From Nitrospirota bacterium (lineage in GTDB: Bacteria; Nitrospirota; Thermodesulfovibrionia; UBA6902; DSMQ01), in assembly GCA_016212185.1 (NCBI GenBank), contig JACRGX010000090.1:1-64000 (forward strand): 64,000 nt of DNA, read 5' to 3'. The notes under the pieces were generated by a model. That model saw only the letters and a program-made list of their open reading frames with translations. It was not told the origin of the DNA and searched no databases. A program made the position numbers and the translations under genes. Below, piece by piece: positions 1 through 7,291 of this stretch (positions are counted from its first letter, which is position 1; every line of letters starts with the position of its first letter).

Positions 1-326
1 CTGAGGGACAGATGGCAATGGCTGATTGACTTCTCTTGGAAAAACGCCTCAAGCAAGCCTCTGGCCTTAATCACCGGCTTCCCATTTTCAAAATTCATAA
101 CTTCAATATCAGTCAGCGGAATAAACACCTCAGAGCCGATTGCCTTAACCAAAGCCTCTTTTGCGGCAAATCTTACAGCAAATGAAAGATACGGCTCTTT
201 TTTTTCATAGCAATATGCAATCTCATTTTCCGTAAATATCTTCTCAAGGAATTTTCTTCCCCATTTATCAACGGCCTCTTTCATCCGCTCAATCTTTACA
301 AGGTCTATGCCGATTCCGTATATCAT
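1..326 (-). CDS. acpS: Holo-[acyl-carrier-protein] synthase (3' end cut by window edge)
   Basis: Transfers 4'-phosphopantetheine from CoA to a serine of acyl carrier protein, activating fatty acid synthesis in the cytoplasm. The 108 visible residues begin GIGIDLV with the Mg-binding Asp at residue 8, and carry the hallmark FAAKEA (Lys56, Glu57). The reading frame runs off the left edge just where the family's SLSH segment should start, so only about 15-20 residues are missing. The start codon overlaps the pdxJ stop (ATGA at 323-326), which implies translational coupling; pdxJ-acpS is a common bacterial pair. The start is fixed by this overlap and by the N-terminal motif. Confidence 0.93.
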   Translation of the reverse strand, partial: MIYGIGIDLVKIERMKEAVDKWGRKFLEKIFTENEIAYCYEKKEPYLSFAVRFAAKEALVKAIGSEVFIPLTDIEVMNFENGKPVIKARGLLEAFFQEKSISHCHLSL

Positions 327-1033
327 CCCACCGCCTCTTTCATTTCTCTCACTGCCCTTTCTATTCCCACGAAGACTGCCCTTGAGATGATGCTGTGTCC
401 GATATAAAGCCCTCTTATCCCCTTAATGGACGCAATTCCCCCCACATTCGTATAATTCAGCCCGTGTCCTGCATTAACCAGCAAACCAATCCCAAGGGCT
501 TTTTTTACCGCCTTTTTTACCCTGCTTAATTCTTTCGCCTGTTTACTGCCTCTTGCGTTTGAATAAAGCCCTGTGTGAATCTCAACCATCCGCGCGCCTA
601 TTTTTTTTGACGCCTCAATATCTGCAATTGATGGATTTATAAAAAGGCTCACCGGTATGCCCCTGCCCTGCAATAAATCAACCGCCTTTTTAATCTTCTT
701 TCCGCTCGTTTTAAAATTAAGCCCGCCCTCTGTTGTAAGCTCCTGCCTTTTTTCAGGAACAAGAGTAACCATGCCGGGTTTTATTTTCATGGCAATTCCT
801 GTCATCTCATCTGTTGCCGCCATTTCAAGATTGAACTCAACATTCCTCACCATCTTCCTTATTTCTTTTAAATCCCTGTCCTGTATGTGTCTTCTGTCTT
901 CTCGTAAATGAACGGTGATTCCGTCCGCACCGCCCCTTATTGCAAGCGGCACAGCCAACACAGGGTCAGGCTCGCACCCCCCCCTTGCGTTTCTTACAGT
1001 CGCCACATGGTCAATATTAACGCCGAGAAGCAT
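323..1033 (-). CDS. pdxJ: Pyridoxine 5'-phosphate synthase
   Basis: Condenses 1-deoxy-D-xylulose 5-phosphate with 3-amino-2-oxopropyl phosphate to pyridoxine 5'-phosphate, the last ring-forming step of DXP-dependent vitamin B6 synthesis. The 236-residue length is normal. The N-terminus has the family motif VNIDHVATVRNARGG (residues 5-19), followed by the HLREDRRHI segment (42-50) that carries catalytic and phosphate-binding residues, and AGHGLNYTN near the C-terminus. It is followed by acpS with an ATGA overlap. The upstream gap (1034-1195) carries GTTCAA-rich repeats, not an obvious promoter. Confidence 0.96.
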   Translation of the reverse strand: MLLGVNIDHVATVRNARGGCEPDPVLAVPLAIRGGADGITVHLREDRRHIQDRDLKEIRKMVRNVEFNLEMAATDEMTGIAMKIKPGMVTLVPEKRQELTTEGGLNFKTSGKKIKKAVDLLQGRGIPVSLFINPSIADIEASKKIGARMVEIHTGLYSNARGSKQAKELSRVKKAVKKALGIGLLVNAGHGLNYTNVGGIASIKGIRGLYIGHSIISRAVFVGIERAVREMKEAVG

Positions 1034-1195
1034 GTATTACCTCCTTGAATATAATACCCGTTCAAATTGTTTAATTCGTTTAAGATTGTTCAAATCGTTC
1101 AAATAAATTGAGACTCATTCAATAATCGTTTAAACAGTTCAACCTTGTTCAAATCGTTCAATTTTAAACAACTTTAAACAATGTTGAACTGTTAG
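1034..1195. repeat. GTTCAA-type short-period repeat array, copy 1
   Basis: This 160-bp intergenic stretch is built of degenerate GTTCAAAT / GTTTAAAC / TTGAAC units in both orientations. A 36-bp segment (1118-1153) recurs exactly at 15170-15205, in front of glnE. The spacing is irregular and there are no unique spacers, so it is not a CRISPR. The function is unknown. Confidence 0.75.
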
Positions 1196-2149
1196 TTAAA
1201 ACAGATGGCACGAAACCCATCTCCCATTGCTTATCTCTTTTAAAACAGGAATCTCTTTGCCGCACGGTTTAAATCTCCTGTGGCACCGGGGATGAAAAGG
1301 GCATCCCGGCGGAATATGCACAGGACTCGGCACATCGCCTTCAAGGATTATCCTTGAACTTTTTTTATCAACATCAGGCTTTGGCACAGCAGATAAAAGC
1401 GCCTCGGTATAAGGATGAAGCGGTTTTTTAAAAAGCTCATTCGTCGGTGACGACTCCACTATTTTACCGAGATACATCACAGCCGCTAAATCGCTGAGGT
1501 GCTCAATTACCTGAAGATTATGGCTTATGAAAACATATGAAAGTTCAGACCCCCTACCGTCGCCCCGCCTTAAATCCTCAAGCAGATTGATTATCTGCGC
1601 CTGAATGGATACATCAAGCGCTGAAAGGGGTTCGTCTGCAACTATAAGTCTGGGATTTACAGAAAGCGCCCTTGCTATGCAGACCCTCTGCCTCTGCCCG
1701 CCGCTTAGTTCATGCGGATACCTGTAAAGGGTCTCTCCGTTGAGTCCGACCTTTTTGAGCAGTTCCACAACCCTGTTCTTTATCTCGCTTCTCGGCGCAA
1801 TTTTATTTACTATCAGCGCCTCGCCGACTGCATCCACGACGCGTTTGCGCGGATTAAGCGATGCAAAAGGGTCCTGAAATATAATCTGAAGCCCTTTTCT
1901 GATCTTTGAAAGCGTCTCGCCGCGGGCTTCCACAACGTCCATATCATCAAAAAAAATCTTCCCTCTGTCAGGCATGAGCAGTCTCAGAATTAATTTTGCA
2001 AGTGTTGACTTGCCGCAGCCGCTTTCTCCCACAAGCCCGAAGACCTGTCCTTCCTTAACTGAAAAGCTGACGTCATCAACTGCCTTAAGAATGTTTCCAC
2101 CCTTAAGGGGAAAGTGTTTTTTTACGTTTTGTAGTTTAAGTATTTCCAT
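1196..2149 (-). CDS. Peptide ABC transporter ATP-binding protein, OppF/DppF type
   Basis: Predicted ATPase subunit of an oligopeptide/nickel-type ABC importer, at the inner face of the cytoplasmic membrane. Walker A is GESGCGKST (41-49), the ABC signature LSGGQRQR lies near residue 147, Walker B is LIVADEP, and the C-terminal Cys-rich oligopeptide domain (CPFHPRCHRRFKPC) is complete. Its partner OppD-type gene lies upstream at 2261-3247, separated by a palindromic repeat. No permease or substrate-binding gene is nearby, so the pair is an orphan here and the substrate cannot be assigned. No clear ribosome-binding site precedes the ATG, because the repeat occupies that space. Confidence 0.88.
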   Translation of the reverse strand: MEILKLQNVKKHFPLKGGNILKAVDDVSFSVKEGQVFGLVGESGCGKSTLAKLILRLLMPDRGKIFFDDMDVVEARGETLSKIRKGLQIIFQDPFASLNPRKRVVDAVGEALIVNKIAPRSEIKNRVVELLKKVGLNGETLYRYPHELSGGQRQRVCIARALSVNPRLIVADEPLSALDVSIQAQIINLLEDLRRGDGRGSELSYVFISHNLQVIEHLSDLAAVMYLGKIVESSPTNELFKKPLHPYTEALLSAVPKPDVDKKSSRIILEGDVPSPVHIPPGCPFHPRCHRRFKPCGKEIPVLKEISNGRWVSCHLF

Positions 2150-2160
2150 TTGTTTTTGCT

Positions 2161-2250
2161 GTCATTCCGGGCTTGACCCGGAATCCAGTAGAAGCATATT
2201 GAAATGCACCCCAACATCCTCTCTGGATTCCCGTTTTCACGGGAATGACA
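2161..2250. repeat. GTCATTCC...GGAATGAC composite inverted repeat
   Basis: Lies between the two ABC ATPase genes. It starts GTCATTCCGGGC and ends CGGGAATGACA, with internal GGAATCCAG and CTGGATTCCC arms. Other members are at 7153, 8669, 10646, 11787, 22840, 31475 and 51532. Such elements are widespread in bacterial genomes and function is not evident. Confidence 0.8.
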
Positions 2251-2260
2251 AAATAAACCT

Positions 2261-3247
2261 TCATAATTCATTTGCCCTTATGCACCGGCTGAGGTGTCCT
2301 GAAAATCCCCCCTTATCATTTACTGCAGCAAGCTCCGGCTCCTTCAAATTACATTCTTTAATTGCATAGCGGCACCTTGGAGAGAATTTACATCCTGCCG
2401 GAAGTTCGCTTAGTCTCGGCACCTGTCCGGGTATCGGTGTAAGCTTTTCACCCTTTTTCTTTGGAAGCGATTTAAGAAGTCCTATTGTGTAGGGATGTTT
2501 CGGATTAAGAAATATCTCCCTGACAGGGGCCTCTTCAACTATCCTGCCCGCATACATTATTTCAACCTTTTTTGCCCATTCGGCGATAACTCCGAGGTCA
2601 TGGGTTATGAGTAACAATGACATCCTGCTGTCCTTTCTTAAATTATCCAGCAGTTCAAGTATCTGCGCCTGAATCGTGACATCAAGCGCTGTCGTCGGCT
2701 CATCTGCAATGACAAGAGACGGCTTGCACGCAATTGCCATTGCAATCATGACCCTCTGCCTCATCCCGCCGCTCATCTGATGCGGATACTCCTTAACCCT
2801 TGTCTCAGGCGAAGGAATCTTCACCGCCTTGAGCAGTTCAACCGCCTCATTCATGGCTTCTTTTTTGCCCATGTTTTTATGCGCCGTCAAAACCTCGGCT
2901 ATCTGGTAGCCGGAAGTCAATACAGGATTCAAAGAAGTCATCGGCTCCTGAAAAACCATGGAAATATATCTGCCCCTGAGGTCCCTTAGTTCAGACTCTT
3001 TTTTGCTGAAAATATCTCCGCCCTGAAAAAAGACCCTCCCGGAAAAAGAAGTATTTGCCGGCAAAAGCCTCATTACTGAAAGCGCAGTCAGCGTCTTGCC
3101 GCACCCGCTCTCACCGACAACGCCTACAACCTCTTCCTCCATGACGTTAAAGCTTACGCCCTCTACCGCAGTGATTTCCCGCCGTAATTTATTTTCAGTT
3201 GTGAATGAAACGCTCAGGTCTTCAACTGAAAGGAGAGGCCGGGGCAT
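2261..3247 (-). CDS. Peptide ABC transporter ATP-binding protein, OppD/DppD type
   Basis: Second ATPase of the orphan peptide-type ABC pair. Walker A is GESGCGKT (45-52), the signature reads MSGGMRQRV, Walker B is LVIADEP with TTALDVTIQAQ after it, and the C-terminal Cys-containing oligopeptide domain (GCKFSPRCRYA) is present. The 328-residue length is typical. The start lies 3 nt after the gspB stop, with GAGGGG about 10 nt upstream inside gspB, so it is probably co-transcribed with gspA-gspB. That linkage to secretion genes is odd and probably not functional. Substrate unknown. Confidence 0.88.
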   Translation of the reverse strand: MPRPLLSVEDLSVSFTTENKLRREITAVEGVSFNVMEEEVVGVVGESGCGKTLTALSVMRLLPANTSFSGRVFFQGGDIFSKKESELRDLRGRYISMVFQEPMTSLNPVLTSGYQIAEVLTAHKNMGKKEAMNEAVELLKAVKIPSPETRVKEYPHQMSGGMRQRVMIAMAIACKPSLVIADEPTTALDVTIQAQILELLDNLRKDSRMSLLLITHDLGVIAEWAKKVEIMYAGRIVEEAPVREIFLNPKHPYTIGLLKSLPKKKGEKLTPIPGQVPRLSELPAGCKFSPRCRYAIKECNLKEPELAAVNDKGGFSGHLSRCIRANEL

Positions 3248-3250
3248 TAT

Positions 3251-3955
3251 CTAATATCCCCTCATGCGAAAGCGGTAGCCCTGATAATTTAAGACAACCC
3301 CGTATTCAGTAATATCTTCAAGCCTCAGCCCGCCGGCTATAGATTGACCCTCACGCAAAATCTTTCCGTTAATGTTGACCATGCGCGACGATGGATTATT
3401 GGAATATATATGTCCTGCAATCAAAATATCAGGCAGTCCCTGCTGGACCGAGGCAGGGAGTTCGTTTTTATCATAAATTGTTTCTCCCTGAGCGGGTATG
3501 GAGTTTATCTTGGGTTCTGCAGGCGGTAACGGCAGCGCTTCAGGAATTTTTTTAGTTCCAACTGCAATGGGCTTCGCCGGAGGAGCCTGCGGAATAACAT
3601 CTGCCTGCCTTGCCGCGGGAGGAGGAGTTAAGGCAGACTTAATTCCGGCGTCACGCTGAGGCAAGGCCGGCGTCTGTTTTTCAGAAATCTCTCCGCCTGT
3701 CCTGACCAAAGGCGCCTCATAGCTTTGAGAATCTATCGCCTGCTTAGCAACATGCTGATTGTCAGACCTCCACGGATGCAGCCACACAAGCATTACAGCG
3801 GCATTCACCAGTAAAACCGCCGCAAGAAAATAAGCCAGGGGGAAACGTTTAACCGGTTTCTCTGAAGTAAAATCATGGACTGTAAGCAGCCCCGGCAAAG
3901 AGCTGCGGTGGCGCTTGTGTTCCAGCTTTTTTAATGCATCAAGTATAAATGACAT
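3251..3955 (-). CDS. gspB: Type II secretion accessory protein GspB
   Basis: Inner-membrane partner of the GspA ATPase, helping secretin assembly through the peptidoglycan in type II secretion. The N-terminus MSFILDALKKLEHKR is the cytoplasmic GspB signature. One transmembrane segment follows (about 38-59), then a Pro/Ala-rich periplasmic linker, and a C-terminal GspB domain from about residue 170 (LPDILIAGHIYS, ending GYRFRMRGY). A good AGAGGA site precedes the ATG. It sits 26 nt downstream of gspA. The core gsp genes are outside the window; a prepilin peptidase gene lies at 41770. Confidence 0.87.
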   Translation of the reverse strand: MSFILDALKKLEHKRHRSSLPGLLTVHDFTSEKPVKRFPLAYFLAAVLLVNAAVMLVWLHPWRSDNQHVAKQAIDSQSYEAPLVRTGGEISEKQTPALPQRDAGIKSALTPPPAARQADVIPQAPPAKPIAVGTKKIPEALPLPPAEPKINSIPAQGETIYDKNELPASVQQGLPDILIAGHIYSNNPSSRMVNINGKILREGQSIAGGLRLEDITEYGVVLNYQGYRFRMRGY

Positions 3956-3981
3956 CGTTTAAATTCCTCTTTACGCTATAT

Positions 3982-5610
3982 TTATGCGCCTCCGGCGTTT
4001 TTATACTCAAGTGCGGGGACATCTGCACCGGTTGCCTTGTCAAGATAAATCAATGTCTCTGCGCCTAAAATCCCGTCAGGGACCAATCCGTTTGCAAGTT
4101 GAAATTTTTTGACCTGCTTAACAAGCTCTCCGTCATACAAAAAATTCTTACTGGATTGAGCAGGCTTTCCGTTTATTGCCGACAGCTGATTTTCAAGCCA
4201 TAGTATCACAGTGCTGCTGCTGCCCGGGTATATGTCTCGCTGATAATCCTGAGGGGGGCGCCATAACAAAGTGTATTCGCCTAACCAGTGCGCCTCAATA
4301 TCTTTTACAGATACATTTTTAGTCTCCGTCCCAAGCGCGAGTACAGCCGTCTGAGCCTTGATAGCTGTCAATGCCGCATAAAACTCCCTGCCTTGCCTGT
4401 CAAACAGCTTTAATAAAGCTGGTTTGTTAAGGCGACGCAGACTCTCAAAACTGCTCACTGTATTTAAACACCGCAGACCATACGCCTGCGCCTGTACACA
4501 TGCAGAAGCTTTCTTTCCTGACTGATATGAAATGCCCCATTGTTTAAAAATTGATTTTAATGCAGCCTCTTTGTTCAGCCTGTTCAGATTACCCAAATTG
4601 CTCAGCTTACTTAAGGGCTTCGGCTGTTCTGCAGGCGGTAATGAAGAAGTATGAGGTGTAATTACTGTATTTTCCTTCAGGGCCGGCGGTTGTTCTTTCT
4701 TGTAATTAAAATAGGCTGCCGCAAACACGACCGCAGAAATTGCAAGCAGTATTACAGCAAACATCCATACGGATATCTTTTTACGATAACCTTTATATTC
4801 AGCTTCGCCGAAAACTTCCCGTGCCGCTGTCTTAATCGTCGGCTTGTCAACATCATTTTTCCCCTGAACATATGTCCCTAACAGCGCCCTGTCGCATAAT
4901 ACATTAATCAAACGCGGGACTCCCCTGCTCAGCCTGTATATGCTGTGCATGATCCGGAAAGAAAATATCTCCCTGCGTACCCCTGCAACTGATAAGCGGT
5001 GTGCAACATATGCGGCTATGTCCTTCTTTGACAGGGGACCGAGATGATACCGCGCAATTATCCGCTGCGCAAGCTGCTGAAGTTCAGGCCTTGACAGCTT
5101 ATCCCTTAGTTCAGGCTGTCCAAGGAGGATAATCTGAAGCAGCTTGAATTTATTGGTCTCCAGATTAGTCAGCAGCCGTAACTGCTCCAGCACATCAGTA
5201 CTGAGATTCTGGGCTTCATCAATAATAAGCAGGGCCTTATGCACCCTTGCATGAGCGTCAAGCAAAAATGTATTAATAAGGTCTGTAAACACCTTGACAC
5301 TGGTATTGCCCTCGGGATATTTAATTCCAAACTCGTCACAAACCGTTGCCAGCAGTTCCACGGCAGTTAATTTAGGATTAACAATGAAGGCAATAGCGGA
5401 GTTTTTGGGAATCTGTTCAAGGAGGCAGCGGCAGATGGTTGTCTTGCCGGTGCCTATTTCTCCAGTTAATAATACAAAGCCGCCGTCCCCGTTAAATCCA
5501 TACACGAGATGCGCCAAGGCCTCCCTGTGCTGAGCGCTCATGTAGATATAGCGCGGGTCAGGGGCAATGGAAAACGGCATTTCCGCAAGACCAAAATATT
5601 CTTTATACAT
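3982..5610 (-). CDS. gspA: GspA/ExeA-type AAA ATPase with peptidoglycan-binding domain
   Basis: Membrane-anchored ATPase that, with GspB, opens or remodels peptidoglycan for secretin insertion. The sequence shows MYKEYFGLAEMPFSIAPDPRY (family start), Walker A GEIGTGKTT (50-58), Walker B ALLIIDEAQ, one transmembrane helix (about 283-303) and a C-terminal peptidoglycan-binding domain (VKKFQLANGLVPDGILG). A longer frame reaches 5682, but the family start at 5610 is preferred because the extra codons are encoded by an 18-bp tandem duplication (5621-5638 and 5640-5657). The linker near 4560-4620 encodes a Leu/Asn/Lys-rich repeat (LSKLSNLGNLNRLNK) resembling repeat-derived sequence seen elsewhere in this window. 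Confidence 0.88.
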   Translation of the reverse strand: MYKEYFGLAEMPFSIAPDPRYIYMSAQHREALAHLVYGFNGDGGFVLLTGEIGTGKTTICRCLLEQIPKNSAIAFIVNPKLTAVELLATVCDEFGIKYPEGNTSVKVFTDLINTFLLDAHARVHKALLIIDEAQNLSTDVLEQLRLLTNLETNKFKLLQIILLGQPELRDKLSRPELQQLAQRIIARYHLGPLSKKDIAAYVAHRLSVAGVRREIFSFRIMHSIYRLSRGVPRLINVLCDRALLGTYVQGKNDVDKPTIKTAAREVFGEAEYKGYRKKISVWMFAVILLAISAVVFAAAYFNYKKEQPPALKENTVITPHTSSLPPAEQPKPLSKLSNLGNLNRLNKEAALKSIFKQWGISYQSGKKASACVQAQAYGLRCLNTVSSFESLRRLNKPALLKLFDRQGREFYAALTAIKAQTAVLALGTETKNVSVKDIEAHWLGEYTLLWRPPQDYQRDIYPGSSSTVILWLENQLSAINGKPAQSSKNFLYDGELVKQVKKFQLANGLVPDGILGAETLIYLDKATGADVPALEYKNAGGA

Positions 5611-5761
5611 AGGCAGCGCTTTGTTATTGAAACTATTATTTGTTATTGAAACTATTAAAAGAGTAATACAAGCACCATGCAAAAAACAACCCCTTGCGTA
5701 GGGTGTATGAAAACAATATCAATAAACCTCCCCGCTGCAAAGACAGCGAAGTATCTTAAAG

Positions 5762-5850
5762 TCTCCCCTCCCTTGACGGGAGGGGATGAAGGGGAGGGTG
5801 AAAAGAACATCCTTAATCTCCCCCACCCACACCCTCCCCCGTCAAGGGGG
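5762..5850. repeat. G/C-rich inverted repeat (CCCTCCCTTGACGGGAGGG type)
   Basis: Two complementary arms, CTCCCCTCCCTTGACGGGAG and CCCCCGTCAAGGGGGAGGG, surround a 40-nt centre with its own GGGGAGGGTG / CACCCTCCCC pairing. It can fold as a long hairpin on either strand. It belongs to the same broad class as the palindromes found inside glnE, nagZ and hisF. Confidence 0.75.
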
Positions 5851-5958
5851 AGGGAACTATTATGAAAGTGCATTTTCGGGTCAATGACAGCTTATTTATG
5901 TAGCGGTTAACTTATTAACCTGATGTTCCAGCCCTCCAAGACTTAAAACTTGCACAAC

Positions 5959-5989
5959 TACAAAATTGTACTAAACATACAAAATTGTA
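5959..5989. promoter_or_regulatory. Two TACAAAATTGTA motifs, candidate operator
   Basis: The motif occurs at 5959-5970 and 5978-5989, and a third time at 9214-9225 before the second amtB. The second copy is extended to ACATACAA-AA-TTGTATGT, with 8-nt complementary arms. The 19-bp spacing places the two on nearly the same helix face. It is a candidate binding site for the small NifA-like protein encoded just downstream; this link is inference. Confidence 0.35.
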
Positions 5990-6065
5990 TGTAGATGTTT
6001 ATTAAACAATCCTTAAAAATCAATGGAATAACTTCTCGCATGATTTTCGCATTAGTAATTTCAGG

Positions 6066-6266
6066 ATGACTGAAACAAAAACACTAAAAGAAAAAATTAA
6101 AGAGTTTGAGCAGGAGGAGATAATCAACGCGCTCAAAGAATGTAATTGGGTTATTGCAAGGGCGGCAAGGAAACTCGGCATAACCGAGAGAATAGTTGGA
6201 TACAAAATTAAGAAATACGAAATAAAAAAAGAAGCAGCCGCAGACCTTGGTCTGAGGAATAAATAA
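6066..6266 (+). CDS. Stand-alone NifA/NtrC-type (Fis-family) DNA-binding domain protein
   Basis: A 66-residue protein that matches only the C-terminal helix-turn-helix of sigma-54 activators: EEIINALKECNWVIARAARKLGITERIVGYKIKKYEI. The WVIARAARKLGIT-R-VGYKI pattern is closer to NifA than to NtrC. No GAF or AAA+ domain is present here or in any frame upstream, so it cannot activate sigma-54 polymerase by itself; it may bind DNA as a co-regulator or repressor. Only a weak AGG lies before the ATG. The porin gene starts 14 nt after its stop, and ammonium genes follow, which suggests a role in nitrogen control. Confidence 0.72.
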   Translation: MTETKTLKEKIKEFEQEEIINALKECNWVIARAARKLGITERIVGYKIKKYEIKKEAAADLGLRNK

Positions 6267-6280
6267 CTTTGGAGGGCAGC

Positions 6281-7150
6281 ATGAAATTAAAAATTATGTT
6301 CTGTACAGCGTTATTAGTATGTTTCAGTCTTGCAAAAATTTCATTTGCAGAAGAAATCAAGGATGCGCACAAGGTAGAAACGCAAAAGGAGGTTACGCTT
6401 CAGCATACGGAAACACCACCTGTGTCAGGAAGCGCATCAGCCGGGGTTTTTAACAAATATATCTTTAGAGGATATGAACTAAGCTCAAACAGTTTTGTTA
6501 TTCAGCCTTCTGTCAGCGTTTCATATAAATGGTTTTCAGCCTCTTTATGGGGCAACATTGACAGCGACGAACACCTCACACAGTCCTTTGTCCCTGACAG
6601 AGCCGGGCACAAAAGTTTTAATGAAACTGATTTGACATTGAGCTATACGTATGCGATAGATAAACTCAGCATGACTGCCGGATATATTTACTACGGCACT
6701 AAATACACTGCAGAAACCGAAGAGCTGTTTTTTACAGTAGGCTATGATACTGTGCTCAAACCCGTATTGTCAGTTTACCGCGATATAAATGAATATCCGG
6801 GCACCTATATAAACCTTGCGCTCTCACAGTCACTGCCTATTTACAAGGATATCACCATTGATATTGGCGCATCCGCAGGATATTTCATGGGGGACAATGA
6901 CTACTGGAACACGTATGAAAGCACTACAAGCGCATATACCGGCAAAAAATACTCTGCGCTCCATGACGGCATGATAAAGGCCGGTTTTACAATACCAGTT
7001 GCAAAAAATATCAATGTTCAACCACTTGTTCAGTACTGGTTCCCGCTGTCTGACAGGGCGGAAAGAACAGTTGACAACAGTTCTTATAACCATAACGGAA
7101 AACTTGACGATACATTTGTGTCGGGTGTCAATATGGCGTTAAGTTTCTAA
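6281..7150 (+). CDS. TorF-like putative outer-membrane porin
   Basis: Predicted outer-membrane beta-barrel of about 289 residues. A signal peptide (MKLKIMFCTALLVCFSLAKISFAEE) is followed by GSASAGVFNKYIFRGYELS, a pattern typical of the TorF/gcw_chp porin family, and alternating hydrophobic strands to a C-terminal VNMALSF, ending in Phe as barrel proteins do. The start at 6281 is chosen because GGAGGG lies 4 nt before it. Family members often sit next to amt and glnK genes, so passage of nitrogen compounds is a reasonable guess, not shown by the sequence. Confidence 0.7.
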   Translation: MKLKIMFCTALLVCFSLAKISFAEEIKDAHKVETQKEVTLQHTETPPVSGSASAGVFNKYIFRGYELSSNSFVIQPSVSVSYKWFSASLWGNIDSDEHLTQSFVPDRAGHKSFNETDLTLSYTYAIDKLSMTAGYIYYGTKYTAETEELFFTVGYDTVLKPVLSVYRDINEYPGTYINLALSQSLPIYKDITIDIGASAGYFMGDNDYWNTYESTTSAYTGKKYSALHDGMIKAGFTIPVAKNINVQPLVQYWFPLSDRAERTVDNSSYNHNGKLDDTFVSGVNMALSF

Positions 7151-7152
7151 CT

Positions 7153-7239
7153 GTCATTCCCGCAGAGCCTGTCCCTGCTTGTCAGGGATCGCGGGAATCC
7201 TTCTGAAGAAAGATGCCCCGATTTAATCGGGGCATGACA
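7153..7239. repeat. GTCATTCC-family inverted repeat before amtB1
   Basis: Composite of a GTCATTCCCGC / GCGGGAAT arm pair and a second hairpin GATGCCCCGATT / AATCGGGGCATG. It fills the gap between the porin and amtB1, and the related copies at 8669 and 10646 lie at the matching places before glnK1 and glnK2. Confidence 0.8.
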
Positions 7240-7291
7240 ACCAAAAAGCATTTTCATGTCAATGACAGAACACAAAAAAGGAGGCATCGCC

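Larger units (their letters stand above)
5611..6065. other. Divergent intergenic region with repeat and TACAAAATTGTA motifs
   Basis: Holds no credible gene. It contains an 18-bp tandem duplication (5621-5657), a GGGAGGG-rich inverted repeat (5762-5850), two copies of TACAAAATTGTA 19 bp apart (5959-5970, 5978-5989) and a weak sigma-54-like sequence (6036-6051). It separates the minus-strand secretion genes from the plus-strand ammonium locus. Confidence 0.7.

Noticed and set aside
657-911. Plus-strand ORFs overlapping pdxJ and similar frames opposite other genes
   Set aside because: These are shadows of well-identified genes on the other strand, with no family pattern or ribosome-binding site.
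1034-1195. Possible CRISPR array
   Set aside because: The GTTCAA words are short, degenerate, occur in both orientations and have no unique spacers of constant length; no cas genes are nearby.
5621-5682. N-terminal extension of GspA to 5682
   Set aside because: The extra codons cover an 18-bp tandem duplication and do not fit the family; MYKEYFGL at 5610 is the normal start.
5955-5995. NifA upstream activator site TGT-N10-ACA
   Set aside because: The nearest TGT and ACA words are 5 or 9 bases apart, not 10, so the classical site is absent.
6036-6051. Sigma-54 promoter for the NifA-like gene
   Set aside because: TCGCATG-ATTT-TCGCA has correct spacing but poor -24 and -12 elements, and its start point would fall almost at the start codon. 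Too weak to list as a promoter.
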